From assembly GCF_014904815.1 (NCBI RefSeq), contig NZ_JACZFR010000026.1, positions 1-64,000 of the forward strand: DNA of 64,000 nucleotides, written 5' to 3'. Position numbers and translations under genes: made by a program. Position 1 is the first letter of the stretch; every line of letters begins with the position of its first letter. The notes under the pieces are model-generated. The model worked only from the letters and a program-made list of their open reading frames with translations. It was not told where the DNA came from and made no database searches. Source of the DNA: Microbulbifer taiwanensis (GTDB lineage: Bacteria; Pseudomonadota; Gammaproteobacteria; Pseudomonadales; Cellvibrionaceae). Shown one piece after another: positions 32,942 to 40,213 of the stretch.

Positions 32942-34369
32942 TCACATTGAAATATTAATCTTTTCAACAAGCTCGACTCGATTACATACCATCTGAATTA
33001 ACTTGGCGCCGTCCCAACCATCCCCCTTTGCGGCGATATCACGCACACGCGCAGCCGTTTCATAGCGAACATCTTCCCCCTCATATTTATCTCTAAGCTC
33101 ACACCAATATCGGAATAGCTCATCTTTATAACTTTCCTCACTAAGGGCGCCCACCATAACACCGGCGACTACAGAAAATGCCTTCGAATAGATCCCCTCA
33201 TCAAAATCTCGACCTAGCAAGAACATGATCACTTCGTTTACAAGCCGCATATCATTTCGGAAGCTCTCATAGAGGCTTGGGTTTGCATCTCGCAATACAA
33301 GTAGCGCCACTAAAAGCTGAGGGTTAAAGGTGTGCTTATCTGGGATAGAGCGAAAAATTAGTCTCAGGCGCAACATCAACTGATTAATGTCTCTAAGTTG
33401 ATAATTGAAGCGTTCGCTGAGCCAAACAAAAGTCTCTATCAACCAGCTAAACTCTGCCTTTAACGCTTGATGCGCCTCAAATCGCCTCTGAAAATAGGGC
33501 TGGCGCAACTGAGCTTCCACATACGCCCTAACATCCGGCACTCGCAATTGATAATCAAGATCTACAAATCGCTTAAGGTACCTTTCGCCATCAAAATTAG
33601 GGCCATACACTCCTTGCAGGCTCTTCCCCAACTGCTCTCGATTGATAGCAAGCACAAACACTAACCGATCTATGTCGAAGATATGCTTAATTCTCTCTAG
33701 CAACTCGATGGCATAGCTTGGACGACAACGATCGAGTTCATCAATAAAGATGATCAGGTTCGACTGCTCCGCTGGAAGCGCTTCTAGCGCCGACGCAAGC
33801 AACTCTTTAAAGCGTTTGAGGGTATTAACCTTGCTCTTGAATGAATCGACTATATTCCCTGCCACGTCACCCGCCGATGACGCGATTGCGCCTTCGACCG
33901 CCTTGTCGAGATCTAGCGCCCCTAAAGTTCCTGCTTTGACGGCAGCTACTGCGCTTGCTTTAAGCAGACCTGGTGCCAATGTTTTAGCTTTCTTCCAGGC
34001 CTTACCTGCCACCCCTTCTTCACGCTGCTCAGACAACCAGTCATCTAGCACCGAAAGTAGCGGCATTAGGGGATCATCACAAAAATCGCTTTCCCATGCA
34101 TTCAGAGCCAGGGAGACATGCCCATTACATACAAGATACTGCCGCCACAGCTTAATAAAAGTGCTCTTACCTCCGCCCCACGGAGCCTCTAAAGCAAGCA
34201 CTAGTGGCGCTTGAGCATTGAGCAAGACAGGTGTGAGATTCTCAATCTCTGCTCGACGTTCCAACTTGTCATTAGGATTGGGCCAAACCCCCTCCTCAAT
34301 GGCTAGCTTCGGCAACCGCAACTCTATTTCTTGACGAGACACCGAAGACTCTTCCGCTTCTTGTAACAT
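32942..34369 (-). CDS. KAP-family P-loop NTPase
   Basis: A 475-residue protein starting 9 bases after hsdS, with AGGGGG upstream. Walker A is LEAPWGGGKSTFIKLW near residue 65 and Walker B is LIIFIDELDRCRPSYAIELL near 220, both diagnostic of KAP NTPases, with KHIFDIDRLVFVLAINREQL following. Between them lies an Ala/Gly-rich insert (about 125-180) of the sort that often associates with membranes in this family. KAP NTPases recur in phage defence and plasmid maintenance. With EcsC it forms an AT-rich two-gene cassette at the tail of the restriction operon. Confidence 0.87.
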   Translation of the reverse strand: MLQEAEESSVSRQEIELRLPKLAIEEGVWPNPNDKLERRAEIENLTPVLLNAQAPLVLALEAPWGGGKSTFIKLWRQYLVCNGHVSLALNAWESDFCDDPLMPLLSVLDDWLSEQREEGVAGKAWKKAKTLAPGLLKASAVAAVKAGTLGALDLDKAVEGAIASSAGDVAGNIVDSFKSKVNTLKRFKELLASALEALPAEQSNLIIFIDELDRCRPSYAIELLERIKHIFDIDRLVFVLAINREQLGKSLQGVYGPNFDGERYLKRFVDLDYQLRVPDVRAYVEAQLRQPYFQRRFEAHQALKAEFSWLIETFVWLSERFNYQLRDINQLMLRLRLIFRSIPDKHTFNPQLLVALLVLRDANPSLYESFRNDMRLVNEVIMFLLGRDFDEGIYSKAFSVVAGVMVGALSEESYKDELFRYWCELRDKYEGEDVRYETAARVRDIAAKGDGWDGAKLIQMVCNRVELVEKINISM

Positions 34370-34378
34370 ACTGCCCCC

Positions 34379-35428
34379 TTAAAGCCGACCAGAGAAAGCC
34401 TTTTGACTAGTCGATTCGGCCAACTCAACGTCTTGAAGAATGCCAGAATTTTGACTCGATCTAATACTGCTTATTTTTTCAAAAAATTCAACAAACCCCT
34501 TCTGCTTATCAGGCTCAGGAACTGGAAGCAGAGTCCTGCTCATAATTTCCATAGTTATATATTTAGTGTTGGACCCTTTTGAAAATCTTTTGAGGTTAGA
34601 CAACTGGTATTCGAGTGCAAACTTATAAAATGGATAACTCCAACTTTCATCCTTCAAGGACAGCACATATGTCCGCTGATAGGCGTTGAACTTTCCTTTG
34701 TAATGCTTCACGTCATAATCGGCTTGAGCATTATTTCCAGCCAACAAGAGAGACTCTTGATCAAATGCAAAGTCATCGATTGCATATATTTCTTTGGCAC
34801 AAGTGAAGAATGGATATTTTCCACTCTCTACTGCAGCATTAGAATTTAAGCTTCCGGTTTTTATGTTAAATATTTCTGTCATCGGCAAAACCTCAACATT
34901 CTGAGGATTCGCGTTTGGATCACCGAACATATCCAGAAATACCGCACGCAGGAATTCGTCGGCGAGGGCGATGGCCTGCTGGCGTTTGCGGCGGATGACA
35001 TCGGCCTTGTCGAGGATGGCGGCGATGCGTTGCTGTTCTTTTAGGGACGGCAGCGGCACTGTCACCTTCGTGAGACCTTGACGGGTGATCTGGGGCTGAG
35101 CAGAGCCAGAAATTACGTCAGAGAAACCACGTTTCTTGAAGAAATAATACAAGTAGCGAATATCAACCTTGCTATGATCTAAGTCATCTAGAGCCATAGC
35201 ATTCCCATTTATGTATGACTTCGGCTCTGAAATATGCACGTTCCCGCACGTTGCACCTCGACACGTAATCATCAGCGTCGGGTTTTCATGGGTAAACTCA
35301 GAGAAAAAACCGATCTTTCCATTCGCTCCGTAAACAGGAAAACCTTCTTCAAGCAAGGCCGAAGCAGAAATCGTTTTCCACTGTTTGGGCCAACAGATTT
35401 CACTCAAATTGACGACTGGATGACTCAC
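34379..35428 (-). CDS. hsdS: Type I restriction-modification specificity subunit HsdS
   Basis: A 349-residue specificity subunit with two target recognition domains, each about 150 residues, and a central conserved coiled helix (LPSLKEQQRIAAILDKADVI, then RRKRQQAIALADEFLRAVFL). Recognition domain 1 has FPVYGANGKIGFFSEFTHEN; domain 2 (about 175-330) is AT-rich and probably exchanged. The GTG start overlaps the hsdM stop (GTGA), so translation is coupled. Length is short for the family (often 380-450), but both halves are present. The target sequence cannot be read from the protein. Confidence 0.92.
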   Translation of the reverse strand: MSHPVVNLSEICWPKQWKTISASALLEEGFPVYGANGKIGFFSEFTHENPTLMITCRGATCGNVHISEPKSYINGNAMALDDLDHSKVDIRYLYYFFKKRGFSDVISGSAQPQITRQGLTKVTVPLPSLKEQQRIAAILDKADVIRRKRQQAIALADEFLRAVFLDMFGDPNANPQNVEVLPMTEIFNIKTGSLNSNAAVESGKYPFFTCAKEIYAIDDFAFDQESLLLAGNNAQADYDVKHYKGKFNAYQRTYVLSLKDESWSYPFYKFALEYQLSNLKRFSKGSNTKYITMEIMSRTLLPVPEPDKQKGFVEFFEKISSIRSSQNSGILQDVELAESTSQKAFSGRL

Positions 35429-37005
35429 AGCATCCCCTCCAGCACTTTCAGCTCAGTAATAATCTCGTCTTCCAGCCTCAACAGCCGCTCCAGAATCTCC
35501 TTGGGTGGATCGTACTGCTCCTCCTCGTACACCACCTCCTTATAGCGGTTGATGGAGAGGTCGTACTTGTTGCCGGCGACATCCTTCGCATCCACCACAA
35601 AGGCCTTTTGGGTCTTGTCGCCGAACCGCTTCCCAATCTCCTCTGCATCGGCATTAGCCAGCACCAGCTCGCGGTAGGCCCGCCACTGCTCCAAGGCATC
35701 CGGCAGGTCGTTGTCCTTGATCGGACTGCGCTTGTCGTCCAGGGAGTAGCCGTCCGCCTGCAGGTCGTAGAACCAGACTCTCTCGGTGCTGCCGCCCTTG
35801 GTGAACAGCAGCACGGCGGTGGAGACGCCGGCGTAGGGTTTGAAGACGCCGGACGGCAGGCTGACGATGCCCTCCAGCTGGTTGTTTTCCAGCAGTTCTT
35901 TTCTCAGTTGCTGGTGGGCCTTGGAGGAGCCGAACAGCACGCCATCCGGCACGATGACCGCGGCGAAGCCGCCGGGCTTGAGGGCGCGCAGGATATGGGC
36001 GACGAACAGCAGCTCGGTCTTCTTCGTCTTGACCATGCCGAGCAGGTCCGGGTTGGTGTTGCTCTCGTCCAGGCTGCCCTTGAACGGCGGGTTGGCGAGG
36101 ATCACATCGAAGAAATCCTGTTCCTGACGGGGGAAGTTCTCCCGGACGGACTTGTTGAGGCTGTCCTGGTAGTGGATATTGGCCCCGGCTACGCCATGCA
36201 GCAGCATGTTCATGCTGGACACGCGCAGCATGGTGGTGTCGAAGTCGAAGCCCCAGAACATGTCGCTGTTGATATGGTCGCGGTAGGGCTCCAGCAGGTC
36301 GCCGCTGTAGTGGGGGTTGCCGTCCTCGTCGGTAAAGGTGCCGGACTCGCTCGAGTGCTCCCGGTTCAGGTATTCCATGGTGCGGGCGAGGAAGCCGGCG
36401 GTGCCGCAGGCGGGGTCGCAGATCACCGCGTCCGGCTGCGGGTCGGCCATGGCGATCATGGTGTCGATGATATGGCGCGGGGTGCGGAACTGGCCGTTGA
36501 TGCCGGCGGTGGTGAGTTTGCTGAGCAGGTACTCGTAGATATCGCCCTTGACGTCGGACTCGGTGAGCGGCAGCTTGTCGATCATTTCCACCGCGGCCAC
36601 CAGTACGGATTCGTTCTTGATCTCGATATCCGCGTCCTGCATATATTCGCCGATGCCGGCCAGGGCGTGCGCGGCGGTGCCGTCTTCGCCGATTTCCTCT
36701 CGGCCCAAGCTGGCGAAGAAGGGGAAGACGTTTTTCTTCAGGTGCGCGAGCATCTCCTTGCCAGCCATGTTCTTGAAGTTCTTCCAGCGCAGCAACTGGC
36801 CTTTGTAATCTTCCGGAAAGAGGCGTTCCACCTGTTTGCCGGTTTTTGCGGCCTTGCGCTCGGCCACCTCTTCCTGAATATCGAGCATGCGCGCGAACAT
36901 CAGGTAGCTGATCTGCTCGATCACGGTGAGGGGGTTGGCGATACCGCCGGTCCAGAATTTCTCCCAGAGTTTGTCGATATCGTTGCGGATTTGTCCGGTT
37001 AGCAT
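35425..37005 (-). CDS. hsdM: Type I restriction-modification methyltransferase subunit HsdM
   Basis: A 526-residue N6-adenine methyltransferase. The N-terminal HsdM domain begins LTGQIRNDIDKLWEKFWTGG; the SAM motif is DPACGTAGFLARTM and the catalytic motif is ILANPPFKG (NPPF). It methylates adenine at the target recognised by HsdS and forms the nuclease with HsdR. The coding order is hsdM-hsdS. The 5' end has a damaged partner at 38451: the remnant there begins MPNGQIRNGLD after a similar upstream sequence. Confidence 0.94.
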   Translation of the reverse strand: MLTGQIRNDIDKLWEKFWTGGIANPLTVIEQISYLMFARMLDIQEEVAERKAAKTGKQVERLFPEDYKGQLLRWKNFKNMAGKEMLAHLKKNVFPFFASLGREEIGEDGTAAHALAGIGEYMQDADIEIKNESVLVAAVEMIDKLPLTESDVKGDIYEYLLSKLTTAGINGQFRTPRHIIDTMIAMADPQPDAVICDPACGTAGFLARTMEYLNREHSSESGTFTDEDGNPHYSGDLLEPYRDHINSDMFWGFDFDTTMLRVSSMNMLLHGVAGANIHYQDSLNKSVRENFPRQEQDFFDVILANPPFKGSLDESNTNPDLLGMVKTKKTELLFVAHILRALKPGGFAAVIVPDGVLFGSSKAHQQLRKELLENNQLEGIVSLPSGVFKPYAGVSTAVLLFTKGGSTERVWFYDLQADGYSLDDKRSPIKDNDLPDALEQWRAYRELVLANADAEEIGKRFGDKTQKAFVVDAKDVAGNKYDLSINRYKEVVYEEEQYDPPKEILERLLRLEDEIITELKVLEGML

Positions 37006-37029
37006 GGGTAACTCTTTCTATTGAATCGG

Positions 37030-37632
37030 TTATAAGTTGTTCAGCAGCAGCCTGGCCAGGTCGGCCTCCAACTGCGCCATGGTGATCTGTGGGTGAACTT
37101 TGCCGCACTGGTACAGGTGCAGCAGTTGTTGGTAGTGAACGCTGCTTCCTTCACGCTCACAAAACGCCTTAAAGGCCTCGGGAGCGAGCGAGTGTTTGAG
37201 CAATATGGCCGTGGCCTGCACCAGCGACTGCGTATCCCGCCAGTGGATGAACGCGGCGAGGCGGTCCTTGACCACATCCTCCGCCCGCAAAATCGGTATG
37301 CGGCCTTCCGGCAGCTCGGCGGTGGTGGTGCGCTGAATCAGTTCATTGCCCACCGACAGGGGCGCCGGCGGGAATTCCACGGTGATGTCCGTAGTGGCAT
37401 TGACATACACCCGCCCCTTTTTGGTAAAGCCGAGCTGGGCCATGGCGCGGTGCAGTTGAACGGGCGTCTGGTAGTTGGTGTTGACCATGTCGATGTCTTT
37501 GGTGAGGTAGAGGTTCTCACTGTAAATCTCTACGGCCAGGCCGCCGACCAGCACCACCTCGATACCCTGGTTGTGCAGGTGTTCGGCAACCCTGGCGGCG
37601 AGTTCGGTAATGGTCGCGCGGCTGAAATCCAT
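37030..37632 (-). CDS. Nucleotidyltransferase-fold protein, likely toxin-type partner
   Basis: A 200-residue protein of the minimal nucleotidyltransferase type: VVLVGGLAVEIYSENLYLTK followed by DIDMVNT gives the G-G and DxD pattern of the catalytic strand, and DITVEF may supply a third acid. A helical C-terminus follows. Its ATG lies in a TAATG overlap with the winged-helix gene upstream, a typical arrangement of AbiE-like or MNT toxin-antitoxin pairs. Activity, such as nucleotide addition to tRNA or protein, is inference. Confidence 0.75.
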   Translation of the reverse strand: MDFSRATITELAARVAEHLHNQGIEVVLVGGLAVEIYSENLYLTKDIDMVNTNYQTPVQLHRAMAQLGFTKKGRVYVNATTDITVEFPPAPLSVGNELIQRTTTAELPEGRIPILRAEDVVKDRLAAFIHWRDTQSLVQATAILLKHSLAPEAFKAFCEREGSSVHYQQLLHLYQCGKVHPQITMAQLEADLARLLLNNL

Positions 37633-38018
37633 TATTCGCCTTTACCCTTTTTCCCACCCTTGCCTTCCGCTTCCCGCACCGCCACCAGGGGCTTGCCGGC
37701 CTGGCGCGGGCGGGTGCGCTGCACCAGCAGGCGGTTGCGCAGCTCTGGCGGATAGGCGGCCACGGCGGCCTTCAGCAGGGCCTTGAGCGGCTCCATAAAC
37801 GGGTAGCGGGGATTCAGCTCGTAGTTCCTGACCTTGCCGATCAGCTGGCTGACCACAACGCCATCCTCCTCCAGCCGGGCCAGTTGCTTTTGCACCGGGT
37901 TGGTGGGTATACCGTAGAACTCGGCGATTGCCTTGCCGTAGCCCGCCCCGCGCAGGAGCAGGTACAGCAGCGCCTTTTCCTGGCTCTCTGCGCGGAGTAT
38001 GCCTTTGAGTACGAACAT
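37632..38018 (-). CDS. Winged-helix DNA-binding protein, likely antitoxin/regulator
   Basis: A 128-residue winged helix-turn-helix: ESQEKALLYLLLRGAGYGKA, recognition region IPTNPVQKQLARLEEDGVVV and wing LIGKVRNYELNPRYPF. The C-terminus is Lys/Gly-rich. Translationally coupled to the nucleotidyltransferase gene. Two inverted repeats just upstream (38033-38067) are probably its autoregulatory operators. The pair is inserted between rmuC and hsdM of the restriction operon. Confidence 0.78.
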   Translation of the reverse strand: MFVLKGILRAESQEKALLYLLLRGAGYGKAIAEFYGIPTNPVQKQLARLEEDGVVVSQLIGKVRNYELNPRYPFMEPLKALLKAAVAAYPPELRNRLLVQRTRPRQAGKPLVAVREAEGKGGKKGKGE

Positions 38019-38032
38019 GGCGGCCTCTATAT

Positions 38033-38067
38033 ACCAAATATTGGTTAATATAAACCATTTTATGGTT
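38033..38067. promoter_or_regulatory. Tandem inverted repeats upstream of winged-helix/NTase pair
   Basis: ACCAA-ATA-TTGGT at 38033-38045 and AACCAT-TTT-ATGGTT at 38053-38067 share the ACCA half site and sit 15-49 bases before the winged-helix start. They are good candidates for operators bound by that protein, and the AT-rich spacer would suit a promoter. Confidence 0.6.
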
Positions 38068-38233
38068 CATGAAAAACCAGCCAGCGGGGTGAAGTCATTT
38101 CTGGATAAGTGCCGAACCCTCCCCATACCGTAAATCTCTCTAACCATCTGTTTTTCATAACTTTTCAATGAAACCGAAGCCGCATTTTGTCAGGAAAAAG
38201 GTGGCCTTTTCCTGACATGGCGACACATCCCAG

Positions 38234-38275
38234 ATGATGGGCACGTCGCTGCGCTCCTTTGCCCATCCTACGGTC
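38234..38275. repeat. Palindromic intergenic repeat of a second kind
   Basis: GATGGGCA at 38234 pairs with TGCCCATC near 38271, with CGTCGCTGCGCTCCT between, followed by CTACGG. Elements with this core are common in gammaproteobacterial genomes. It lies just beyond the end of the hsdM/hsdR remnant. Confidence 0.5.
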
Positions 38276-38282
38276 GGACAGC

Positions 38283-38451
38283 TCACGCATCGGGCTGCCA
38301 GAAGGGCTTGAGCACAGCCACCAGCTCGGTTACGTCCTCGAGGCTGAATACACCGCCCCCCCTCGAGGGAAACGCTGGTAAAGGGCGCATCGTGGAGTTT
38401 TCCCTCGATGCCGCTACCGTCAAGGCCGTTGCGGATTTGGCCATTTGGCAT
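38283..38451 (-). pseudogene. Deletion remnant: hsdM start fused to hsdR end
   Basis: From ATG 38451 the frame reads MPNGQIRNGLDG, matching the HsdM start (LTGQIRND in the intact gene), then KLHDAPFTSVSLEG, matching the HsdR end (KLYDAPFTSVSHEG). After the G-run near 38355-38360 the frame shifts and continues GVFSLEDVTELVAVLKPFWQ to TGA at 38283-38285, matching the last part of HsdR (GVFQPDDVDDLVAVLKPFLK). Upstream bases GAGAGTTAAGC also resemble those before hsdM (GAGTTACCC). A type I locus was therefore once duplicated or exchanged here and then collapsed. Confidence 0.75.
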
Positions 38452-38453
38452 GC

Positions 38454-40175
38454 TTAACTCTCTACTTGTTCGCTGATTAATTCCTGTGTCACGGCTTCAC
38501 TCTCACCACTCTGCGGACGCTTCTCCTCATGGCTCCCGCTCTGGTCATCGCGGGGGATATAGTCGATCTCCAGCTCGGCCTTCTCGGTAAAGTAACCGGG
38601 CAGTTCGGCCCGGATGGCCGGCGCCAGATTCTTGAACTCGCCCACCTGCTTGACCAGGTTGCCGCGGCCGCTGACCAGTTGGCCCTCGGCCTTGGCATAG
38701 GCTTCGGAGGCCTTTTCCAGGCCTTTCTTGATGCCCTCGAAGCTGCCGAGAAAGCCATTGAGCTTTTTGAACACACTCTCGGCCTTGCTGGCCAGGGCGG
38801 CGGTGTGTTTGTTCTGGTCCTCGAAGCGCCACAGCTGGCGGACGATGTTGAGACTGGTGAGCAGCGTGGTGGGCGTGGCCACCAGTACGTTGTTCTCGAT
38901 CGCCATCTGGAACAGGCGCTCATCCGCCCTGAGCGCCTCGACGAAGGCGGATTCGATGGGGATAAACAGGAACACCATCTCCGGGGAGTTGAGTTCGTTG
39001 ATTTTGTAATAGTCCCGGTCCGCCAGTTCCTTGATACGGTCCGCCACCGCCTGCACGTGGTCTTTCAGGGCCAGCTGGCGTTCGGTCTCGTCCTCGCTGT
39101 TGACGTAGCGGGTATAGGCGTTGAGGGAGACCTTGGCGTCGATGATCAGGTGCTTGCCCTGGGGCAGGTTGACGACCACATCAGGGCGCTGCTTGCCGTC
39201 TTCGGTGTTGAAGGATTTCTCGCGCTCGTAGTCCCTGCCCTGCTGCAGGCCGGAGCGGTCCAGCACGCTCTCCAGCACCATTTCCCCCCAATTGCCCTGC
39301 AGCTTCTTCTGGCCGCGCAGGGCGGTGGAGAGTTCGTGGGCCTCGGTGGTGATCTGCTGGTTGAGCGCTTTCAGCTGTTCCAGCTCTTGGCGCAGCTCGC
39401 CGCGCTGGCTGGTTTCGCGGTGGTGGATGTCTTGCACTTCTTTCTTGAAGCTGTCGATGGACTCCTTGAAGGGGGCCATCAGAGCGGACAGGTTGCTCGA
39501 ACTGCTGTTCTGAAAGGCCTTGCTCTTCTGCTCGAGGATTTCATTGGCGAGCACCTTGAATTCCTCGCCCAGGGCTTTCTTTTGCTCCTCGAAGTGCGCC
39601 AGCTGCGCGCGGTGACTCTCGTCCCGCTCCGCCAGCGAGGTTTGCAGCTTCGCGTGTTCCGCGTTCAGCGCACTGTGCTGCCGTTGCAGCTGTTCGTATT
39701 TCTGCTCCAGGTTCTGGTACTGCTCGCGCGCATCCGCCAGTCGCTGCTGCAGGTCCCGCTGGGTTTCCTGCTGCTGTTCGCGACTCTGCTGTAGTTCGGT
39801 CCGGGTGGCGTGCAGGCTGTTTTCCGCGGTTCGCAGGTCCGCGCGGGTCTTTTCCAGGCTCTGCTCCAGTTGTTGGCTGCGCGCGCCGAGTTCGGCCTTG
39901 CCCATCTGTTCGGATTCCAGGCGCGTAGCCAGTGCGCGGTGCTCCAGGCGCAATGCGCCGAGCTCTTCGCTGGTGCTATCCAGCTGTTGCTGGATCAGAT
40001 TCTTTTGTTGCTCCAGTTGCTCCGCATTGGCGCGCGCCAGGGAGAGCTCCTGCTGCACCTGCGCTAGGGTTTTGCCAGCGCGCAGGCTGGCCAGCAGATA
40101 GGCGATGGCAGCCCCAATCAGGGCAATGGCAGCGGCGGCGATCCAGTATTGGTTCGGCAGTTCCTGTAATGTCAT
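38454..40175 (-). CDS. rmuC: RmuC-family DNA recombination protein
   Basis: A 573-residue protein: a membrane helix (about 12-30), a coiled coil of more than 150 residues rich in Gln/Glu/Leu, and the RmuC nuclease-like domain (GNWGEMVLESVLDRSGLQ, PDVVVNLPQGKHLIIDAKVS with Asp and Lys of the PD-(D/E)xK-like core, FLFIPIESAFVEAL). RmuC limits DNA rearrangement at repeats in E. coli. Here it sits between hsdR and hsdM, 38 bases downstream of hsdR, as part of the restriction operon, so it may help process or contain cut DNA. Confidence 0.9.
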   Translation of the reverse strand: MTLQELPNQYWIAAAAIALIGAAIAYLLASLRAGKTLAQVQQELSLARANAEQLEQQKNLIQQQLDSTSEELGALRLEHRALATRLESEQMGKAELGARSQQLEQSLEKTRADLRTAENSLHATRTELQQSREQQQETQRDLQQRLADAREQYQNLEQKYEQLQRQHSALNAEHAKLQTSLAERDESHRAQLAHFEEQKKALGEEFKVLANEILEQKSKAFQNSSSSNLSALMAPFKESIDSFKKEVQDIHHRETSQRGELRQELEQLKALNQQITTEAHELSTALRGQKKLQGNWGEMVLESVLDRSGLQQGRDYEREKSFNTEDGKQRPDVVVNLPQGKHLIIDAKVSLNAYTRYVNSEDETERQLALKDHVQAVADRIKELADRDYYKINELNSPEMVFLFIPIESAFVEALRADERLFQMAIENNVLVATPTTLLTSLNIVRQLWRFEDQNKHTAALASKAESVFKKLNGFLGSFEGIKKGLEKASEAYAKAEGQLVSGRGNLVKQVGEFKNLAPAIRAELPGYFTEKAELEIDYIPRDDQSGSHEEKRPQSGESEAVTQELISEQVES

Positions 40176-40213
40176 TCCATTTCCCGTCCTTGCTGTTCGT
40201 CAGTTACGTGGGA

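Noticed and set aside
38155-38451. 98-codon frame as an independent gene
   Set aside because: Its first part is the hsdM/hsdR fossil, and the rest is out of frame relative to the HsdR homology and runs into a palindromic repeat.
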